A stretch of 64,000 nucleotides of DNA from NCBI GenBank assembly GCA_043774925.1, contig JAYVSZ010000031.1:62001-126000 (forward strand), given 5' to 3'. The translations under genes were made by a program, and so were the position numbers. This DNA comes from JAYVSZ01 sp043774925. GTDB taxonomy: Bacteria; Pseudomonadota; Gammaproteobacteria; Burkholderiales; Methylophilaceae. Under the pieces are notes generated by a model. That model did no database searches and had not been told where the DNA came from. It saw only the letters and a program-made list of their open reading frames with translations. Positions 51,894 through 60,390 of this stretch are shown here, in pieces; the first letter of the stretch is position 1, and the number at the start of each line of letters is the position of its first letter.

Positions 51894-52817
51894 TTAACCT
51901 AAAAAATATTCTGTTAGCGCAATTGAGCCAACGCCCAATGCAATCAATATGAGTTGAGAGATGGTGGCGCGCAGCTCGGTGCGTTTGTGCAAACTTGGAA
52001 TTAAATCCGCCACCGAAACATAGAGCAAGCTTGCCGCAGCCAAGCCCAAAATATTTGGCACAATGCTTTGCACGTGCTGCAATGCAAAGTAAGCAAACAT
52101 GCCGCCAACAGCGGTGGCGAGCGTGGAAACTAGATTAAAAATGAGCGCTTGTTTTTTGCTATAACCTGAGTGCAAAAGAATGAGAAAATCGCCCACTTCT
52201 TGCGGAATTTCGTGCGCGATAATCGCCATAGAGGTGACGATGCCGACTTTGATATCCACCATGAACGCGGATGCTATTAATATGCCATCAACAAAGTTAT
52301 GAAAAGTGTCGCCCACCATAATCATCATGCCGCTTCTGCCGTGGTCATGGTCATGGTCATGGTCGTGATTGTGTGCATGTGCAAGCTTTGCCGTGATGGC
52401 AGCTTGCTTTTTAGTCACGGGTTTGAATTTTGTAACGGTATTGCCAAAAACTGGCTGCGCTGGCGCTTCTTCTTGATTATCTGGGCAATCATCGTCGTCG
52501 TGTGGCGCGTGCACCTCACAATGATCGCCATGACAATGCCGCCAAATCACCAGTTTTTCTAGCGCAAAAAACAACAAAATGCCAAAAAGCACGGTCGAAG
52601 TCATCCCGCGCGGGTCGTTACCCGCTTTAATCGCTTCTGGCAGAATTTCGAGGAAAACCGCGCCAAGCATCGCGCCAATCGCGTAGCTAATGAGCATGGG
52701 AATGCGCACTTTACTGACGTTAAGCGCTACTAGCGCCGCGCCGAGTACGCTAAGCGTGCCGCCGAGCAGGCTGGAAAGCAAAATCCAAGTGAGCACGGAA
52801 AAATTGGGAATAGTCAT
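51894..52817 (-). CDS. ZIP-family metal transporter with His-rich loop
   Basis: This 307-residue transporter has eight predicted membrane helices. It moves zinc or iron down a gradient through conserved helices with [16 protein letters not shown] (about 168-183) and [17 protein letters not shown] (about 205-220), which contain the HN..D and HE..QE metal-site residues. Between helices 3 and 4 a long loop has [17 protein letters not shown] and [14 protein letters not shown]. At the DNA level the repeat is about four GGTCAT-type units at 52343-52366, prone to slippage. It is 4 bases upstream of rimO. Confidence 0.9.
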   Translation of the reverse strand: MTIPNFSVLTWILLSSLLGGTLSVLGAALVALNVSKVRIPMLISYAIGAMLGAVFLEILPEAIKAGNDPRGMTSTVLFGILLFFALEKLVIWRHCHGDHCEVHAPHDDDDCPDNQEEAPAQPVFGNTVTKFKPVTKKQAAITAKLAHAHNHDHDHDHDHGRSGMMIMVGDTFHNFVDGILIASAFMVDIKVGIVTSMAIIAHEIPQEVGDFLILLHSGYSKKQALIFNLVSTLATAVGGMFAYFALQHVQSIVPNILGLAAASLLYVSVADLIPSLHKRTELRATISQLILIALGVGSIALTEYFLG

Positions 52818-52880
52818 TGAAATTTAGAAAAATTGAATTTGAATAGCATTATACCTTACAGTCCACACGGCGCGTCTCGC

Positions 52881-52965
52881 CGTCATTCTGAGCGTAGCGA
52901 AGAATCCAGTTGCTATGCTTCATTTTTATTAAAATACTGGATTCTTCGCTGCGCTCAGAATGACA
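52881..52965. repeat. REP-type element, GTCATTCTGAGC family
   Basis: CGTCATTCTGAGCGTAGCGA (52881-52900) and its inverse GCTCAGAATGACA at the right enclose AGAATCCAGTTGC...ACTGGATTCTTCGC. It lies in the gap between the ZIP and pgeF genes. Confidence 0.85.
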
Positions 52966-52994
52966 GCTGTGATTTTATTGACACCTAGCCAACT

Positions 52995-53720
52995 TTATTC
53001 AAGCCAAATAAAAGTTGCCATACGCCCCGTGTCGCCATCGCGTCGGAACGAAAAAAATTGGTCTTTTTCGGCAAATGTACAGCTTCCGCCGCCATAAACT
53101 TGTGTTACGCCCAAGGCATGCAGGCGCTGCGTAGCAATTTGATATAAATCGCCTAAGTATTTGTCGCCACTTTGCACAAAAGCAGCTTCTGCTTGCGCAT
53201 CATTTGCCATAAACTGCGCGCGCACTTCTGCGCCTACCTCAAATGCTTGCGGGCCGATTGCTGGACCCAGCCAGGCCATGATCTGTGTACCATCAATTTG
53301 CATCGCGGCAACTGCTGCTTCAATCACGCCATCGCACAAGCTGCGCCAACCCGCATGCACGGCTGCAACCCGCGTGCCTGCTTGATCGCAGAGCAATACT
53401 GGTAAGCAATCTGCTGTCATGGTCACACAAACCACATTTCTGCGCGTAGTGAAGCTGGCATCTGCACTTTCTATACAAGCGCTTAAAGCCGCGTCAATCA
53501 CACGCGTGCCGTGCACTTGATTGAGCCAAACGGGTTCGCTTGGCAAAAACCGATTCAACAACTGGCGATTTTGTGCGACGTGTAGTGGATTATCTTTAAC
53601 GTGCGCGCCGAGATTAAGCGAATCGTACGGGGCAAGACTGACACCCCCTTCACGCGTGGTTTGTAGCGCCCTAACATTTGCAGGCGCTGGCCAATCGGGA
53701 ATAATAAAGATTTTATTCAT
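52995..53720 (-). CDS. pgeF: Peptidoglycan editing factor PgeF (multicopper oxidase-like laccase domain)
   Basis: This 241-residue YfiH-family protein hydrolyses misincorporated peptide residues in peptidoglycan precursors. The conserved order is visible: LNLGAHVKDNP, WLNQVHGTRVIDA, MTADCLPVLLCDQAGTRVAAVHAGWRSLCDGV (metal ligands C and H), AWLGPAIGPQAFEVG and a C-terminal GGSCTFAEKDQFFSFRRDGDTGRMATFIWL. Its ATG overlaps the rluD stop by 8 bases. The rluD-pgeF order is standard in proteobacteria. Confidence 0.95.
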   Translation of the reverse strand: MNKIFIIPDWPAPANVRALQTTREGGVSLAPYDSLNLGAHVKDNPLHVAQNRQLLNRFLPSEPVWLNQVHGTRVIDAALSACIESADASFTTRRNVVCVTMTADCLPVLLCDQAGTRVAAVHAGWRSLCDGVIEAAVAAMQIDGTQIMAWLGPAIGPQAFEVGAEVRAQFMANDAQAEAAFVQSGDKYLGDLYQIATQRLHALGVTQVYGGGSCTFAEKDQFFSFRRDGDTGRMATFIWLE

Positions 53721-54792
53721 CCTCTAGCCCATCGTCGTCAAAATCATCATCATCCCAATCGTCGTCGCCCGTATAAAGCCCATCTTCATCCGTACCAAAG
53801 TCAAACGGTTCAACGTCTTCCTTCACGTCTTCGTGGCGCATGGCCTCCAACAAGGCTTTCATGTCATCGGCCAATTCAATTTGCCACTCCATCGGCGCAT
53901 TGGTTTCAGGATGAATGAGGCCTAATTTAATCGCGTGCAAGGCTTGGCGACTAAAGCCCTCTACCGCATCGCGCAGGGTTTGCGACATGAGCTTATGCGG
54001 AATAATGTTGCCAATGCCATACAGCGTATCGCCCACCAAAGGCAATTTTATGTGCTGCATGTGCACGCGAATTTGGTGCGTGCGACCCGTTTCTAAATTG
54101 CAACGCACATAAGTATTGGTGCCAAAGCGCTCTAATACCTCGTAGTGCGTAATAGCGGGCTTGGCCACATTTGAGTTTTTGTTGCGCGCAACCGCCATTT
54201 TTTTGCGATTGTGCGCATTACGGCCAATCGGCTCGTTTACCGTGCCGTTGCGCCACAAAATGCCCCAAGTAATGGCGCGATACTCGCGCTTTACTGTGCG
54301 CGCTTGCAGTTGGCGCACCAAGCTGGTTTGTGCTTCTAGTGTTTTTGCCACCACCAGCAAGCCGCTGGTGTCTTTATCTAATCTGTGAACGATGCCGCAA
54401 CGCGGAATATCTGCCAACGCTGGCAGATAAAATAGCAGCGCATTCAGCAGTGTGCCGCTCCAATTGCCCGCCGCAGGGTGCACTACCAAGCCCGCAGGTT
54501 TGTTGATGACCAGCAGCGTATCGTCCTCAAAAATAATATCCAGCGGAATATTTTCTGGCTTAAATGCGTTTTCTTGCAAATTCTCAGGCATTTGAATAGA
54601 CACATTTTCACCGCCCCAAATTTTGGTTTTGGCGGTACACGCAACAGCATTCAGTCTGACCAAATCGTCCTTAATCCAAGCCTGCAAGCGGCTGCGCGAG
54701 TGTTCTGGCAACATTTGTTGCAAGGCCACATCCAAGCGCTGCCCACCTAAATTAGCAGGAATCGTTAATTGAATTGCATCTTTATCTGTCAT
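53713..54792 (-). CDS. rluD: 23S rRNA pseudouridine synthase RluD
   Basis: RluD modifies three uridines in helix 69 of 23S rRNA. The protein (about 359 residues) has an S4 domain at the start (GQRLDVALQQMLPEHSRSRLQAWIKDDLVRLN), the catalytic motif CGIVHRLDKDTSGLLVVAKT (Asp near 143) and RTHQIRVHMQHIKLPLVGDTLYG. Its tail (about 330-359) is extremely acidic (GDDDWDDDDFDDDGLEDE), not part of the usual fold. ATG 54792 is chosen; another ATG five codons upstream would stand almost at the promoter. It is divergent from bamD. Confidence 0.94.
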   Translation of the reverse strand: MTDKDAIQLTIPANLGGQRLDVALQQMLPEHSRSRLQAWIKDDLVRLNAVACTAKTKIWGGENVSIQMPENLQENAFKPENIPLDIIFEDDTLLVINKPAGLVVHPAAGNWSGTLLNALLFYLPALADIPRCGIVHRLDKDTSGLLVVAKTLEAQTSLVRQLQARTVKREYRAITWGILWRNGTVNEPIGRNAHNRKKMAVARNKNSNVAKPAITHYEVLERFGTNTYVRCNLETGRTHQIRVHMQHIKLPLVGDTLYGIGNIIPHKLMSQTLRDAVEGFSRQALHAIKLGLIHPETNAPMEWQIELADDMKALLEAMRHEDVKEDVEPFDFGTDEDGLYTGDDDWDDDDFDDDGLEDE

Positions 54793-54853
54793 TTTTTCTA
54801 ACTGCATCAGTTATAATGCTTTGTATATATTGTCATTATTATTAGGCTTGCCC

Positions 54854-55681
54854 GTGAACCGTATTTTACCGCTTATTCAATCTTTATTTTTGGCTTTATT
54901 TTTAGGGCTTACGCTTAACGGCTGCGCGATTTTCGGCTCACCAAGCGAGATAGATGAAACCAAAGGCTGGCAAGCCGATAAAATCTATCAGGCTGGCGCA
55001 TCCAGCATGATAGATAAAGATTACGATAAAGCGATAAAGTATTTTCAAGTGCTAGAGTCGCGCTTTCCGCACGGAAAATACGCCACGCAAGCGCAATTAG
55101 AGATGATGTACGCGCAATATAAAAAGCAAGATCCTGTCTCCACCACCGCCGCGGCGGATCGTTTCATCAAGCTGCATCCAGACCATCCCAATGTAGATTA
55201 TGCCTATTATATGAAGGGCTTAGCGACGTTTAGCGAGCGCGGCGTGATAGAAAAATACACGGGGCAAGAAATTAGTGATCGCGATCCAAAAGCGCTTAGA
55301 CAATCGTTTGCCGCATTAAAAGAGCTGACAGAGCGCTATCCAAAAAGCCGTTATGCCAAAGATGCCACACAGCGCATGGTGTACTTAGTGAACGCGCTGG
55401 CGCAACACGAAATATTTGTGGCGCGCTATTACATGAACCGCACTGCCTTTTTGGCCGCGCTTAATCGCGCAAAATACGTGTTGGAATTCTACCCAAGCTC
55501 CACCTCGGTAGAGGAAGCGCTGGTGATTTCTGTGAGCGCTTACGACAATATGGGCATGGAAGATTTGAAAAATGACAACCTGCGCGTGCTTAAAACTAAT
55601 TACCCGCAAAACCCAATGGTGCTTGGCAAAGTAAGCGAAGATGAAAAAGTGTGGTGGAAGTTTTGGGAAAGCTTGTATTAA
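54854..55681 (+). CDS. bamD: Outer membrane protein assembly factor BamD
   Basis: BamD is an essential TPR lipoprotein of the beta-barrel assembly complex. GTG 54854 gives the signal MNRILPLIQSLFLALFLGLTLNGC with lipobox LNGC (Cys near 24); an AGG lies upstream. A longer TTG-led reading is unlikely. The mature protein (to residue 275) contains TPR-like repeats in ASSMIDKDYDKAIKYFQVLESRFPHGKYATQAQLEMMYAQYKKQD and DRFIKLHPDHPNVDYAYYMKGLATF. It is divergent from rluD, as in many proteobacteria. Confidence 0.94.
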   Translation: MNRILPLIQSLFLALFLGLTLNGCAIFGSPSEIDETKGWQADKIYQAGASSMIDKDYDKAIKYFQVLESRFPHGKYATQAQLEMMYAQYKKQDPVSTTAAADRFIKLHPDHPNVDYAYYMKGLATFSERGVIEKYTGQEISDRDPKALRQSFAALKELTERYPKSRYAKDATQRMVYLVNALAQHEIFVARYYMNRTAFLAALNRAKYVLEFYPSSTSVEEALVISVSAYDNMGMEDLKNDNLRVLKTNYPQNPMVLGKVSEDEKVWWKFWESLY

Positions 55682-55828
55682 CACCAAAATTGATATGGTT
55701 GTGATTTAATTTTAGGATGCACCAATAAAAACCAACACTATGTTTTTATTGATAAAAATAAACTACTTTTTAAACAAACAGGCATATTTGACGCAAAACT
55801 CTGCATCAAATAGGATGCCTATTTTACG

Positions 55829-56453
55829 TTGGGCATAAAAATAACTTAGGAGAAAAAATGAAAGTTTTATCGTTGTTGGTTTTGGCTGTGTTCGTCCTTT
55901 CAGCTTGCGCTCCGAAATCAGAAGTGGATGAAGCAAACAAAAAAATCGCTGAACTTCAAGCTCAAACTGCTGCGGCACAAGCCGAAACTGAAAAAATAAA
56001 AGCACAAGCTGCCGCTGCTGAAACAGAGGCAGAAAAAGTAAAAGCTGAAGCCGAGGTCGCAAAAAGCGAAAACCAAAACCTTGAAGCTCAGAACTCCGAG
56101 TTACAAGCTAAAGTCGATGAAAAACCGCCAATTCCAGTTTCCGTTACATTTCGCCCGTCACTAATGGGCAAAGGCATTGTTGCTGTATTTAGCACCACCG
56201 TCAAAGCACCTGTTGCTACTATTGTTCAGGTTCATAGTGCGTCACTTGGCACCACTAAGCAATTTGAACTGCACTTGGAATCAAGTCACGCAACTGAACT
56301 TGGTCATTTGGAAGGTGCGTTTTTAGAAAGTGGTGACACTATAACCATTGAAAATCAAAACTATTCATCATCTACCGTTACCGTAAATAATTAGCGTATG
56401 CCCAACCCATCCATCAAGCGGGACGCGCTAAAGCGCGCCCCTTATGTCAAACG
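55829..56453 (+). mobile_element. Integron gene cassette (625 bp) without integrase in the window
   Basis: The cassette runs from G^TTGGGC (55828/55829) to G^TTAGCC (56453/56454). The first six bases, TTGGGC, are exactly complementary to the R'' box GCCCAA(C) of the attC site at its 3' end, as required for a cassette that circularises. It has one ORF with a ribosome site (AGGAG) and an ATG 30 bases in, and an attC directly after the stop. No attI or intI lies in the window. The bases left of the junction form an imperfect hairpin (55780-55820) that has no clear R'' box. Confidence 0.8.
55858..56394 (+). CDS. Cassette-encoded coiled-coil lipoprotein
   Basis: This 178-residue protein has a lipoprotein signal MKVLSLLVLAVFVLSAC (lipobox LSAC, Cys near 17). 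A long Ala/Glu/Lys coiled coil follows (about 22-85, EVDEANKKIAELQAQTAAAQ onwards), like Lpp-type or phage-spanin-like helices. The C-terminal part (about 90-178) is beta-rich: IPVSVTFRPSLMGKGIVAVF, TIVQVHSASLGTTKQFELHLES and GDTITIENQNYSSSTVTVNN. I recognise no family. It is the only gene of the integron cassette, so it was probably acquired horizontally; the function of the beta-rich domain is unknown. Confidence 0.75.
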   Translation: MKVLSLLVLAVFVLSACAPKSEVDEANKKIAELQAQTAAAQAETEKIKAQAAAAETEAEKVKAEAEVAKSENQNLEAQNSELQAKVDEKPPIPVSVTFRPSLMGKGIVAVFSTTVKAPVATIVQVHSASLGTTKQFELHLESSHATELGHLEGAFLESGDTITIENQNYSSSTVTVNN

Positions 56454-56459
56454 TTAGCC
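56400..56459 (+). other. attC recombination site (60 bp) of the integron cassette
   Basis: The R'' box GCCCAAC (56400-56406; RYYYAAC) and R' box GTTAGCC (56453-56459; GTT then four more bases, close to GTTRRRY) frame an imperfect inverted repeat. Its inner arms are AAGCGGGACGCGCT and AGCGCGCCCCTTA, paired with two extrahelical bases (C and A) on one side. The length, box layout and unpaired bases are those of attC sites such as aadA-type sites. The cut is between G and TT in R'. Confidence 0.85.
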
Positions 56460-56467
56460 ACTTCACT

Positions 56468-56716
56468 ATGACCAACCCTATTGAAAGTCGCAGAACGTTA
56501 CAACAACTTCATGAGGCTTCTTATGCTCTAGAAGAAAGAGCCAGTATTACCAAAAAAATGGAGCGGGCTCGGGAAGGCCGTTTTATACCGCTTGGAGCTG
56601 TGGGAGATAAAGCCACTCCAGACGAATACTTTGCTGATGAACACGATTCTTTCCGAGAGAAAGCGCGTGATGCATATTTTTCGGTTCAGGACGTGGAGCT
56701 GAGAAAGCAAGCGTAG
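56468..56716 (+). CDS. Small hypothetical protein directly after the attC site
   Basis: ATG 56468 gives an 82-residue protein (MTNPIESRRTLQQLHEASYALEERASITKKMERAREGRFIPLGAVGDKATPDEYFADEHDSFREKARDAYFSVQDVELRKQA, so no block is quoted beyond this start: MTNPIESRRTLQQLHEAS). An in-frame ATG at 56444 would lie inside the attC site. It is rich in charged residues and probably helical, with no signal or membrane helix. It begins 15 bases past the R' box, as expected of a second cassette ORF, but no second attC follows; the 3' end runs into REP elements. It may be a truncated cassette gene or an unrelated small gene. Confidence 0.5.
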   Translation: MTNPIESRRTLQQLHEASYALEERASITKKMERAREGRFIPLGAVGDKATPDEYFADEHDSFREKARDAYFSVQDVELRKQA

Positions 56717-56893
56717 CCTCGATGAAATGTAATGAAATCGAGGGATTAACAGTAAACCTTGATTCCGCTTTGCTGCATCAAGGCTACCAGAACTCGTAGG
56801 GCGGATTAGCTTGGCGTAATCCGCCGAATGTGTGTAATACAAAACCCTAAAAAATTTCCTTCGGCGCAATACACTTCGTTATTGACGCCCTAC
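56713..56893. repeat. Cluster of four REP-like elements (two inverted pairs)
   Basis: GTAGCCTCGATGAAATGTAA...ATCGAGG (56713-56743) and an inverted CCTTGATTCCGC...AAGGCTAC (56757-56787) are a REP pair. GTAGGGCGGATTAGCTTGGC...CCGCCG (56796-56826) and the inverted CGGCGCAATACACTTCG...GCCCTAC (56863-56893) are a second pair. The first element contains the stop codon of the small gene. Confidence 0.75.
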
Positions 56894-56925
56894 AACCCGC
56901 ATGGATATTGGCTCGCAGCGCATCG
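56886..56925. repeat. CATGGATATTGG hairpin repeat, copy downstream of der
   Basis: CGCCCTACAACCCG and the core CATGGATATTGGCTC (56900-56914) are followed by GCAGCGCATCGC. The stem is weaker than in other copies, but the core and the GCAGCGCATCG right flank match the copy at 28641-28682. It lies 6-45 bases past the der stop (minus strand). Confidence 0.5.
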
Positions 56926-56930
56926 CTTAT

Positions 56931-58364
56931 TTAACGTTTTTTATCGTCTACGTCTTTTTTGGCTTTTAGCTCTGCACGGTGTGCGGTTTTACGGCGGCGC
57001 ATGCTGACAATACCTTCACCCGCTTTACGCTTGCCTTCTGGCTCGGCAAATGGGTTTTCGCCTTGTTTAAATTGCACGCGTAGCGGCGTGCCAACCAATT
57101 GAAATGTTTTGCGGAATACGCCTTCTAAAAAGCGTTTATAACTATCTTTTACGCCATTTACATGGCTGCCATGCACCACCACAATTGGCGGGTTTAAGCC
57201 ACCTTGGTGCGCATAACGCAATTTGGGGCGAATGCCTTTGCTAATCGGCGGCTGATGTTGCGCCACCGCATCAATCAACACTCTTGTGAGCTGTGGCGTA
57301 GCTAAATCGGCAAAAGCGGCTTTAAATGCGCCATCCACAGAATCAAATAATTCTGGAAGCCCTTTTTTGCGCAAGGCCGAAATGTAGTGGAATTTTGCAA
57401 AATCTAAAAACATCAGTTTGCGGTCAATTTCTTTTTTAATCCACTCGCGCTCGTCGTCTTTTAAGCCGTCCCATTTATTCACCGCCACCACCAGCGCACG
57501 TCCAGCATCCAATATATAAGCGGCTACGTGGGCATCTTGCTCGGTTATGCCTTCTTGCGCATCCACTACCAAAATCGCCACATTGGCGTCTTCAATCGCC
57601 TGCATGGTTTTAACCACAGAGAATTTTTCAATCGATTCGAACACGCGGCCACGCTTGCGCACGCCTGCGGTATCAATAATCGTGTAAGTTTTACCGTTTT
57701 TTTCTAAATCCACGTAAATGGAATCGCGCGTAGTGCCAGGCTCGTCGAACGCAATCATACGTTCCTCACCCAACAGCGCATTGACCAGCGTGGATTTGCC
57801 GACATTGGGGCGGCCGACAATGGCGATTTTAGGCACGCGGTCGCCGCGCGCTTGTTCAACTGGCTCATCCGCGGGAAAATTCTCTAAAGCGAGCTCGATT
57901 AAATCTTTAACGCCTTCGCCATGCGCAGAGGAAACAGAGAGCGGATCGCCCAAGCCAAGCTCGTAAAAATCTGCGCTAACAACGGCTTTTTGCATGCCTT
58001 CGGTTTTATTCACCGCCAGCAACACGGGGCGTTGCGATTTGCGCAAAATATCGGCGATAATATGCTCTTGTGGCGTCATGCCAGCGCGACCATCCACCAA
58101 AAAAATCACTAAATCGGCTTCGTCAATCGCCAGCAATGTTTGCTTGGCCATTTCTTGCATAATGCCACTTTCGGCGCGCGGCTCAAAACCGCCAGTATCC
58201 ACCACCAAATACGGCTGACTGGCGCCCATGCCGCGGCCATAGTGGCGATCGCGCGTGAGGCCAGGCAAATCGGCCACAAGCGCATCGCGGCTGCGTGTAA
58301 GACGATTAAAAAGGGTGGATTTGCCGACGTTTGGTCGGCCGACTAAAACAATGGTAGGTAACAT
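56931..58364 (-). CDS. der: Ribosome assembly GTPase Der (EngA)
   Basis: This 477-residue essential GTPase helps 50S assembly. It has two G domains: G1 motifs [10 protein letters not shown] at residues about 7-16 and 181-190, G3 DTGG and DTAG, and G4 NKTE and NKWD. A KH-like C-terminal domain (about 360-450) follows, with [16 protein letters not shown] and a basic tail [15 protein letters not shown] end. It is last in hisS-...-bamB-der and starts 3 bases after the bamB stop. Confidence 0.97.
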   Translation of the reverse strand: MLPTIVLVGRPNVGKSTLFNRLTRSRDALVADLPGLTRDRHYGRGMGASQPYLVVDTGGFEPRAESGIMQEMAKQTLLAIDEADLVIFLVDGRAGMTPQEHIIADILRKSQRPVLLAVNKTEGMQKAVVSADFYELGLGDPLSVSSAHGEGVKDLIELALENFPADEPVEQARGDRVPKIAIVGRPNVGKSTLVNALLGEERMIAFDEPGTTRDSIYVDLEKNGKTYTIIDTAGVRKRGRVFESIEKFSVVKTMQAIEDANVAILVVDAQEGITEQDAHVAAYILDAGRALVVAVNKWDGLKDDEREWIKKEIDRKLMFLDFAKFHYISALRKKGLPELFDSVDGAFKAAFADLATPQLTRVLIDAVAQHQPPISKGIRPKLRYAHQGGLNPPIVVVHGSHVNGVKDSYKRFLEGVFRKTFQLVGTPLRVQFKQGENPFAEPEGKRKAGEGIVSMRRRKTAHRAELKAKKDVDDKKR

Positions 58365-58366
58365 AG

Positions 58367-59716
58367 TTATTGAGGCTCTTGGCTTGGTAGCCGGATGCCA
58401 GGGCCGCTATCTGTTGGCGCATTTGGAAGCAAAATTGAATCGTTCTTTTGGAACATAATACTGCGCTCTGCATTTGGCTCTGCGGCAGGTTCTGGCGCGG
58501 GTTCGCTACGTTTTGCAGGCGCTGTGCTGGATGTGGTGCCGTTTTCCGCAAGGGAGATTGCATATAAGCCGCCGCCGCGTGTGGCGACGATGACTTGCGA
58601 TGATGCGTTGCCTGCAATCAGCGACATCACAGGGTCGCTATCGACTTTGATGCGGCTAGCAAAACTGCCATCTTCACGACTTAAAAAGTGTACATACCCT
58701 TCTAAATCGCCCACGGCAATCACGCTGCCCATGGGCAATGGTGCGCTTAGACGGCGATTGAGCAGCGCAGGCTGGCGCCAAAAAGTTTTACTGGTGGAAT
58801 AATCGAGTGCGTAAACCGAGCCTAATGTATGTGAAACGTAAAGTCTGCCGTCTTCGACGCTGATACCGGAATAGCTGGAAATATCGCGGTTCCAAATCAC
58901 TTTGCCGTTGTTGCGATCCACCGCTGCAACGCGGCCTTGATACGCTACCGCGTACACCACAGGGCCGTCTACGACTGGCAAGCTGGTAATATCGGCAATA
59001 CGTTCGATTTCCGTCACGCCTTTCGGCTGCGCCACTGTGGCCTCCCACAGCAATTTGCCGTTATCGGCGCGAATAGCCACCATTTTACCGCCTGCAAAAC
59101 CCGCATAAACTGCGCCGCCATCCACAATCAACCCTGCGCTGCTGCGCAAACTTAAAGCAGGGCTTGCGCGCTCGTATACCCATTTGCGTGCGCCATCTGC
59201 AGCGTCAATGCCAAAAATATGGTTATCGCCAGCACGCGCGATGACGTTACCATCGAAATAGCGCGGCGCGCTCAATACCTCACTAGAAACTTTAGATTTC
59301 CACAATTGTTTGCCATTCAAATCGAAGGCAATCACATGGCCTTTGCTAGTGCCCACCATCACAATACCGCCACCAACGCCAACGCCACCGCTAATCGGCT
59401 CACCTGCGCTCACACGCCATAACTGCTTGCCGGTGCTAGCTTCCAGCTTAAGCAGCTCACCAGCGGCATTGGCGGCATACACTGCACTGCCATCCAACAC
59501 TGGCGTGTAATCGTAGCGATTAGTCGCGCCAATTTGGCTAGACCAATCCACTTTTGCAGTATGCGTTTGCTTGATTTCTTCCAAGACAGCGGGCGGATTA
59601 GGCGGCTCTTTGCCCATCACTTTATCTTTAAGATCCGAGGTCAGCTCTGTCACCGTGCTGCAGCCAGCTAAAAACAACAGGCTAGCAAGAAGTGATGTGC
59701 GTAAAAGTTTATTCAT
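58367..59716 (-). CDS. bamB: Outer membrane protein assembly factor BamB
   Basis: BamB is a lipoprotein beta-propeller of the beta-barrel assembly complex. The 449-residue protein has lipobox LAGC (signal [20 protein letters not shown], Cys near 19) and eight-blade PQQ-like repeats with W-containing blades ([60 protein letters not shown]). A C-terminal Pro/Ser/Ala-rich extension (about 395-449) is longer than in E. coli. It lies between the YfgM-like and der genes; the stop is 2 bases before the der ATG. Confidence 0.95.
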   Translation of the reverse strand: MNKLLRTSLLASLLFLAGCSTVTELTSDLKDKVMGKEPPNPPAVLEEIKQTHTAKVDWSSQIGATNRYDYTPVLDGSAVYAANAAGELLKLEASTGKQLWRVSAGEPISGGVGVGGGIVMVGTSKGHVIAFDLNGKQLWKSKVSSEVLSAPRYFDGNVIARAGDNHIFGIDAADGARKWVYERASPALSLRSSAGLIVDGGAVYAGFAGGKMVAIRADNGKLLWEATVAQPKGVTEIERIADITSLPVVDGPVVYAVAYQGRVAAVDRNNGKVIWNRDISSYSGISVEDGRLYVSHTLGSVYALDYSTSKTFWRQPALLNRRLSAPLPMGSVIAVGDLEGYVHFLSREDGSFASRIKVDSDPVMSLIAGNASSQVIVATRGGGLYAISLAENGTTSSTAPAKRSEPAPEPAAEPNAERSIMFQKNDSILLPNAPTDSGPGIRLPSQEPQ

Positions 59717-59746
59717 AAAATACTTAAAAAAATACTTAAAGATTGC

Positions 59747-60373
59747 TTAGCTGCCAAGTGCTTCGAGTTTTTGTTGTGTGTACTGATGCAAGCGCCCGCC
59801 TTCATCCAAGTTCGAAAGCGCGTCGGCATAAGCCTTTTTCGCTTCTGCTTGCTTGCCTTGCGCCAGGTACACATCGCCCTGCAAGCCTTGTTTTAAGCCA
59901 TCGTAACCCTTATCCGTTTCTGCGGCCAAGACTTTTTGTGCGGCATCGTAACTTTTTTCTTCCAGCAAAATAGAGGCCAACTGCAGGCTGGCAATCGCTT
60001 TTACAGAACTCTCTTTTGCATTGGCAATTGCCCATTCCAATTGCGCTTTTGCACTTTTACCATCATTTGCGGCGTAATTACTTTTTGCTGCAAATACCGC
60101 AGCGCGACCGGCGTATGGCGTGCCAGCGTAACTTTCCATCAACTTAGCTGATTGCGTTTTAATCTCGCCTATTTTAGTGGTGTCTAATTGCACCAAATTT
60201 TGGAACAATTCTGACGCTTCAACCGATTTTTTCTGCTGAAAATAGTGGTAACCAGTGTAGGCGATATACGCCACAAGCGCCGCCAATACTAGGTTGATGG
60301 CCATTTTACCGTTTTTGTTCCACCAGACTTTAAATTCGTCTAACTGTTCCTGCTCTTCTAAATCTAATGCCAT
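59747..60373 (-). CDS. YfgM-like tetratricopeptide membrane protein
   Basis: This 208-residue protein has a cytoplasmic acidic start (MALDLEEQEQLDEFKVWWNKNG), one membrane helix (KMAINLVLAALVAYIAYTGYHYF, about 23-45) and a periplasmic TPR-like part with YAGRAAVFAAKSNYAANDGKSAKAQLEWAIANA. YfgM family members interact with SecYEG/PpiD and help envelope protein export. It is immediately upstream of bamB and downstream of ABC ATPase genes, replacing the usual hisS-yfgM adjacency. Confidence 0.9.
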   Translation of the reverse strand: MALDLEEQEQLDEFKVWWNKNGKMAINLVLAALVAYIAYTGYHYFQQKKSVEASELFQNLVQLDTTKIGEIKTQSAKLMESYAGTPYAGRAAVFAAKSNYAANDGKSAKAQLEWAIANAKESSVKAIASLQLASILLEEKSYDAAQKVLAAETDKGYDGLKQGLQGDVYLAQGKQAEAKKAYADALSNLDEGGRLHQYTQQKLEALGS

Positions 60374-60390
60374 CTCTAATTTCCCTAAAG

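Noticed and set aside
56717..56930. A second attC site
   Set aside because: No RYYYAAC box complementary to TTAGCC and no GTTRRRY at the right distance; the structures there are REP elements.
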